A stretch of 6,928 nucleotides of DNA from Saprospiraceae bacterium. GTDB taxonomy: Bacteria; Bacteroidota; Bacteroidia; Chitinophagales; Saprospiraceae. Every line of letters begins with the position of its first letter. Position 1 is the first letter of the stretch. A program made the position numbers and the translations under genes. Under the pieces are notes generated by a model. It was not told the origin of the DNA. It searched no databases and was given only the letters and a program-made list of their open reading frames with translations. Shown here piece after piece: positions 6,269 through 6,928 of the stretch. The stretch lies in the NCBI GenBank assembly GCA_029262975.1, contig JAJCYJ010000393.1, positions 1-6,928 of the forward strand, written 5' to 3'.

Positions 6269-6928
6269 TTATCTGACAATTAAATGATCTCTATGTGGTC
6301 CCACTGATATTAATGGGATCCGAACACCCGTATACTTTTCCAAATAGGATATATATGTCTGAAATGAGTGAGGAAGCTCCTTGGTTTCAGCGGTAAGCGG
6401 AGTCATCCATCCCTTGAAAGTTCTATACTGTGGCTGATAATTTAATTCGCAAAGGTCATATGGTAATTCTTCTTGCTTCAAGCCGTCAATCATATAACTG
6501 TCAGCAACAACAATTTCTTCAAAGTTGTCCATTACATCTGATTTCGTAAGAGCGATTTGAGTAACTCCATTAATCATAATGCTGTATTTCAGTTGCACAA
6601 GATCCAGCCAACCACAACGTCTGGCTCTACCTGTAGTAGCACCAAACTCATTGCCATATTCTTGTAACTTTTTACCATTATCATCAAATAATTCAGTTGG
6701 AAATGGCCCACTACCAACCCTGGTGCAATATGCTTTACTGATACCTATAACTTCCCCGATCTTCGACGGTGCAATGCCAAGTCCCGTACAGACTCCAGCG
6801 GTTATCGTATTTGAGGAAGTAACAAAAGGGTATGTACCAAAGTCGACATCGAGCATGACTCCTTGAGCTCCTTCCGCAAGGATTTTATGTCCCTTAAGCA
6901 ATTGATCATTGAGGTAATATTCACAATT
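6269..6928 (-). CDS. purA: Adenylosuccinate synthetase, C-terminal half (5'-truncated at window edge)
   Basis: This cytoplasmic enzyme joins IMP and aspartate using GTP, the first committed step from IMP to AMP. The frame is open from the TAA at 6271-6269 to the window edge at 6928, giving 220 of an expected 430 or so residues. The TTG at 6901-6899 is an internal leucine codon, not a start. Visible landmarks in order are E-G-A-Q-G (19-23 of the fragment), G-T-Y-P-F-V-T-S-S-N-T, T-R-V-G-S-G-P-F-P-T-E for IMP binding, T-T-G-R-A-R-R-C-G-W-L-D (aspartate and IMP contacts), L-T-K-S-D-V for guanine recognition, and S-V-G-P-H-R-D near the C-terminus. All match the E. coli enzyme in order, so the visible part should be functional. 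The N-terminal GTP loop lies outside the window. It is transcribed towards the rimK operon, with no sign of a functional link. Confidence 0.96.
   Translation of the reverse strand, partial: NCEYYLNDQLLKGHKILAEGAQGVMLDVDFGTYPFVTSSNTITAGVCTGLGIAPSKIGEVIGISKAYCTRVGSGPFPTELFDDNGKKLQEYGNEFGATTGRARRCGWLDLVQLKYSIMINGVTQIALTKSDVMDNFEEIVVADSYMIDGLKQEELPYDLCELNYQPQYRTFKGWMTPLTAETKELPHSFQTYISYLEKYTGVRIPLISVGPHRDHLIVR

Noticed and set aside
6579..6866. 95-residue open frame on the plus strand opposite purA
   Set aside because: It is the antisense image of conserved PurA motifs; its S, P and L-rich composition follows from the complementary codons.
6899..6901. TTG as the start of the purA frame
   Set aside because: The frame stays open to 6928 and the encoded residues begin in the middle of the PurA sequence, so this is an internal leucine.
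1..6928. Defence system, toxin-antitoxin, CRISPR, insertion sequence or prophage content
   Set aside because: All coding space is taken by recognisable housekeeping or envelope genes. No direct-repeat arrays, terminal inverted repeats, transposase or integrase motifs, or tRNA-like sequences were seen.

Overview
The window is AT-rich and compactly coded. It reads as a piece of a Bacteroidota chromosome, possibly from the Saprospiria or a related marine group, though the exact lineage is a guess. Reasons: the start codons lack clear Shine-Dalgarno sequences and sit in A/T-rich leaders; the first gene is a beta-helix surface protein of a style common in that phylum; and the PurA, S13 peptidase and lipoprotein sequences all have a Bacteroidota flavour. 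No RNA gene, mobile element, CRISPR array or integration scar was seen.

Layout. (1) Bases 1-723 (+) hold the C-terminal 240 residues of an extracellular right-handed beta-helix protein whose start lies upstream of the window. (2) Bases 794-2119 (-) encode a 12-helix MFS transporter of the UMF1/Atg22-like family, convergent with gene 1. (3) Bases 2120-2243 are the only sizeable intergenic region. It is a divergent promoter region with an interrupted palindrome. (4) Bases 2244-6230 (+) carry four closely spaced genes that look like one operon: rimK (glutamate ligase for ribosomal protein S6), a zinc-dependent AstE/AspA-type deacylase, a secreted PBP4/DacB-type D-Ala-D-Ala carboxypeptidase (S13), and a predicted lipoprotein with a class I SAM methyltransferase fold. 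(5) Bases 6269-6928 (-) encode the C-terminal half of adenylosuccinate synthetase (purA), which runs off the right edge.

How they work together. RimK and the deacylase next to it make chemical sense as a pair: one enzyme forms an amide bond to glutamate, and the other belongs to a family that hydrolyses N-acyl amino acid amide bonds. The third and fourth genes are envelope-directed by their signal sequences, so the operon mixes a cytoplasmic modification pair with two exported products. The most unusual item is the methyltransferase, which keeps a full SAM-binding motif behind a lipoprotein signal. All genes except the two at the window edges look intact. Two starts were moved to downstream ATGs (4080 and 5544) because those give clean signal peptides. 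The window looks like ordinary chromosomal backbone with one functionally puzzling operon, not an accessory island.
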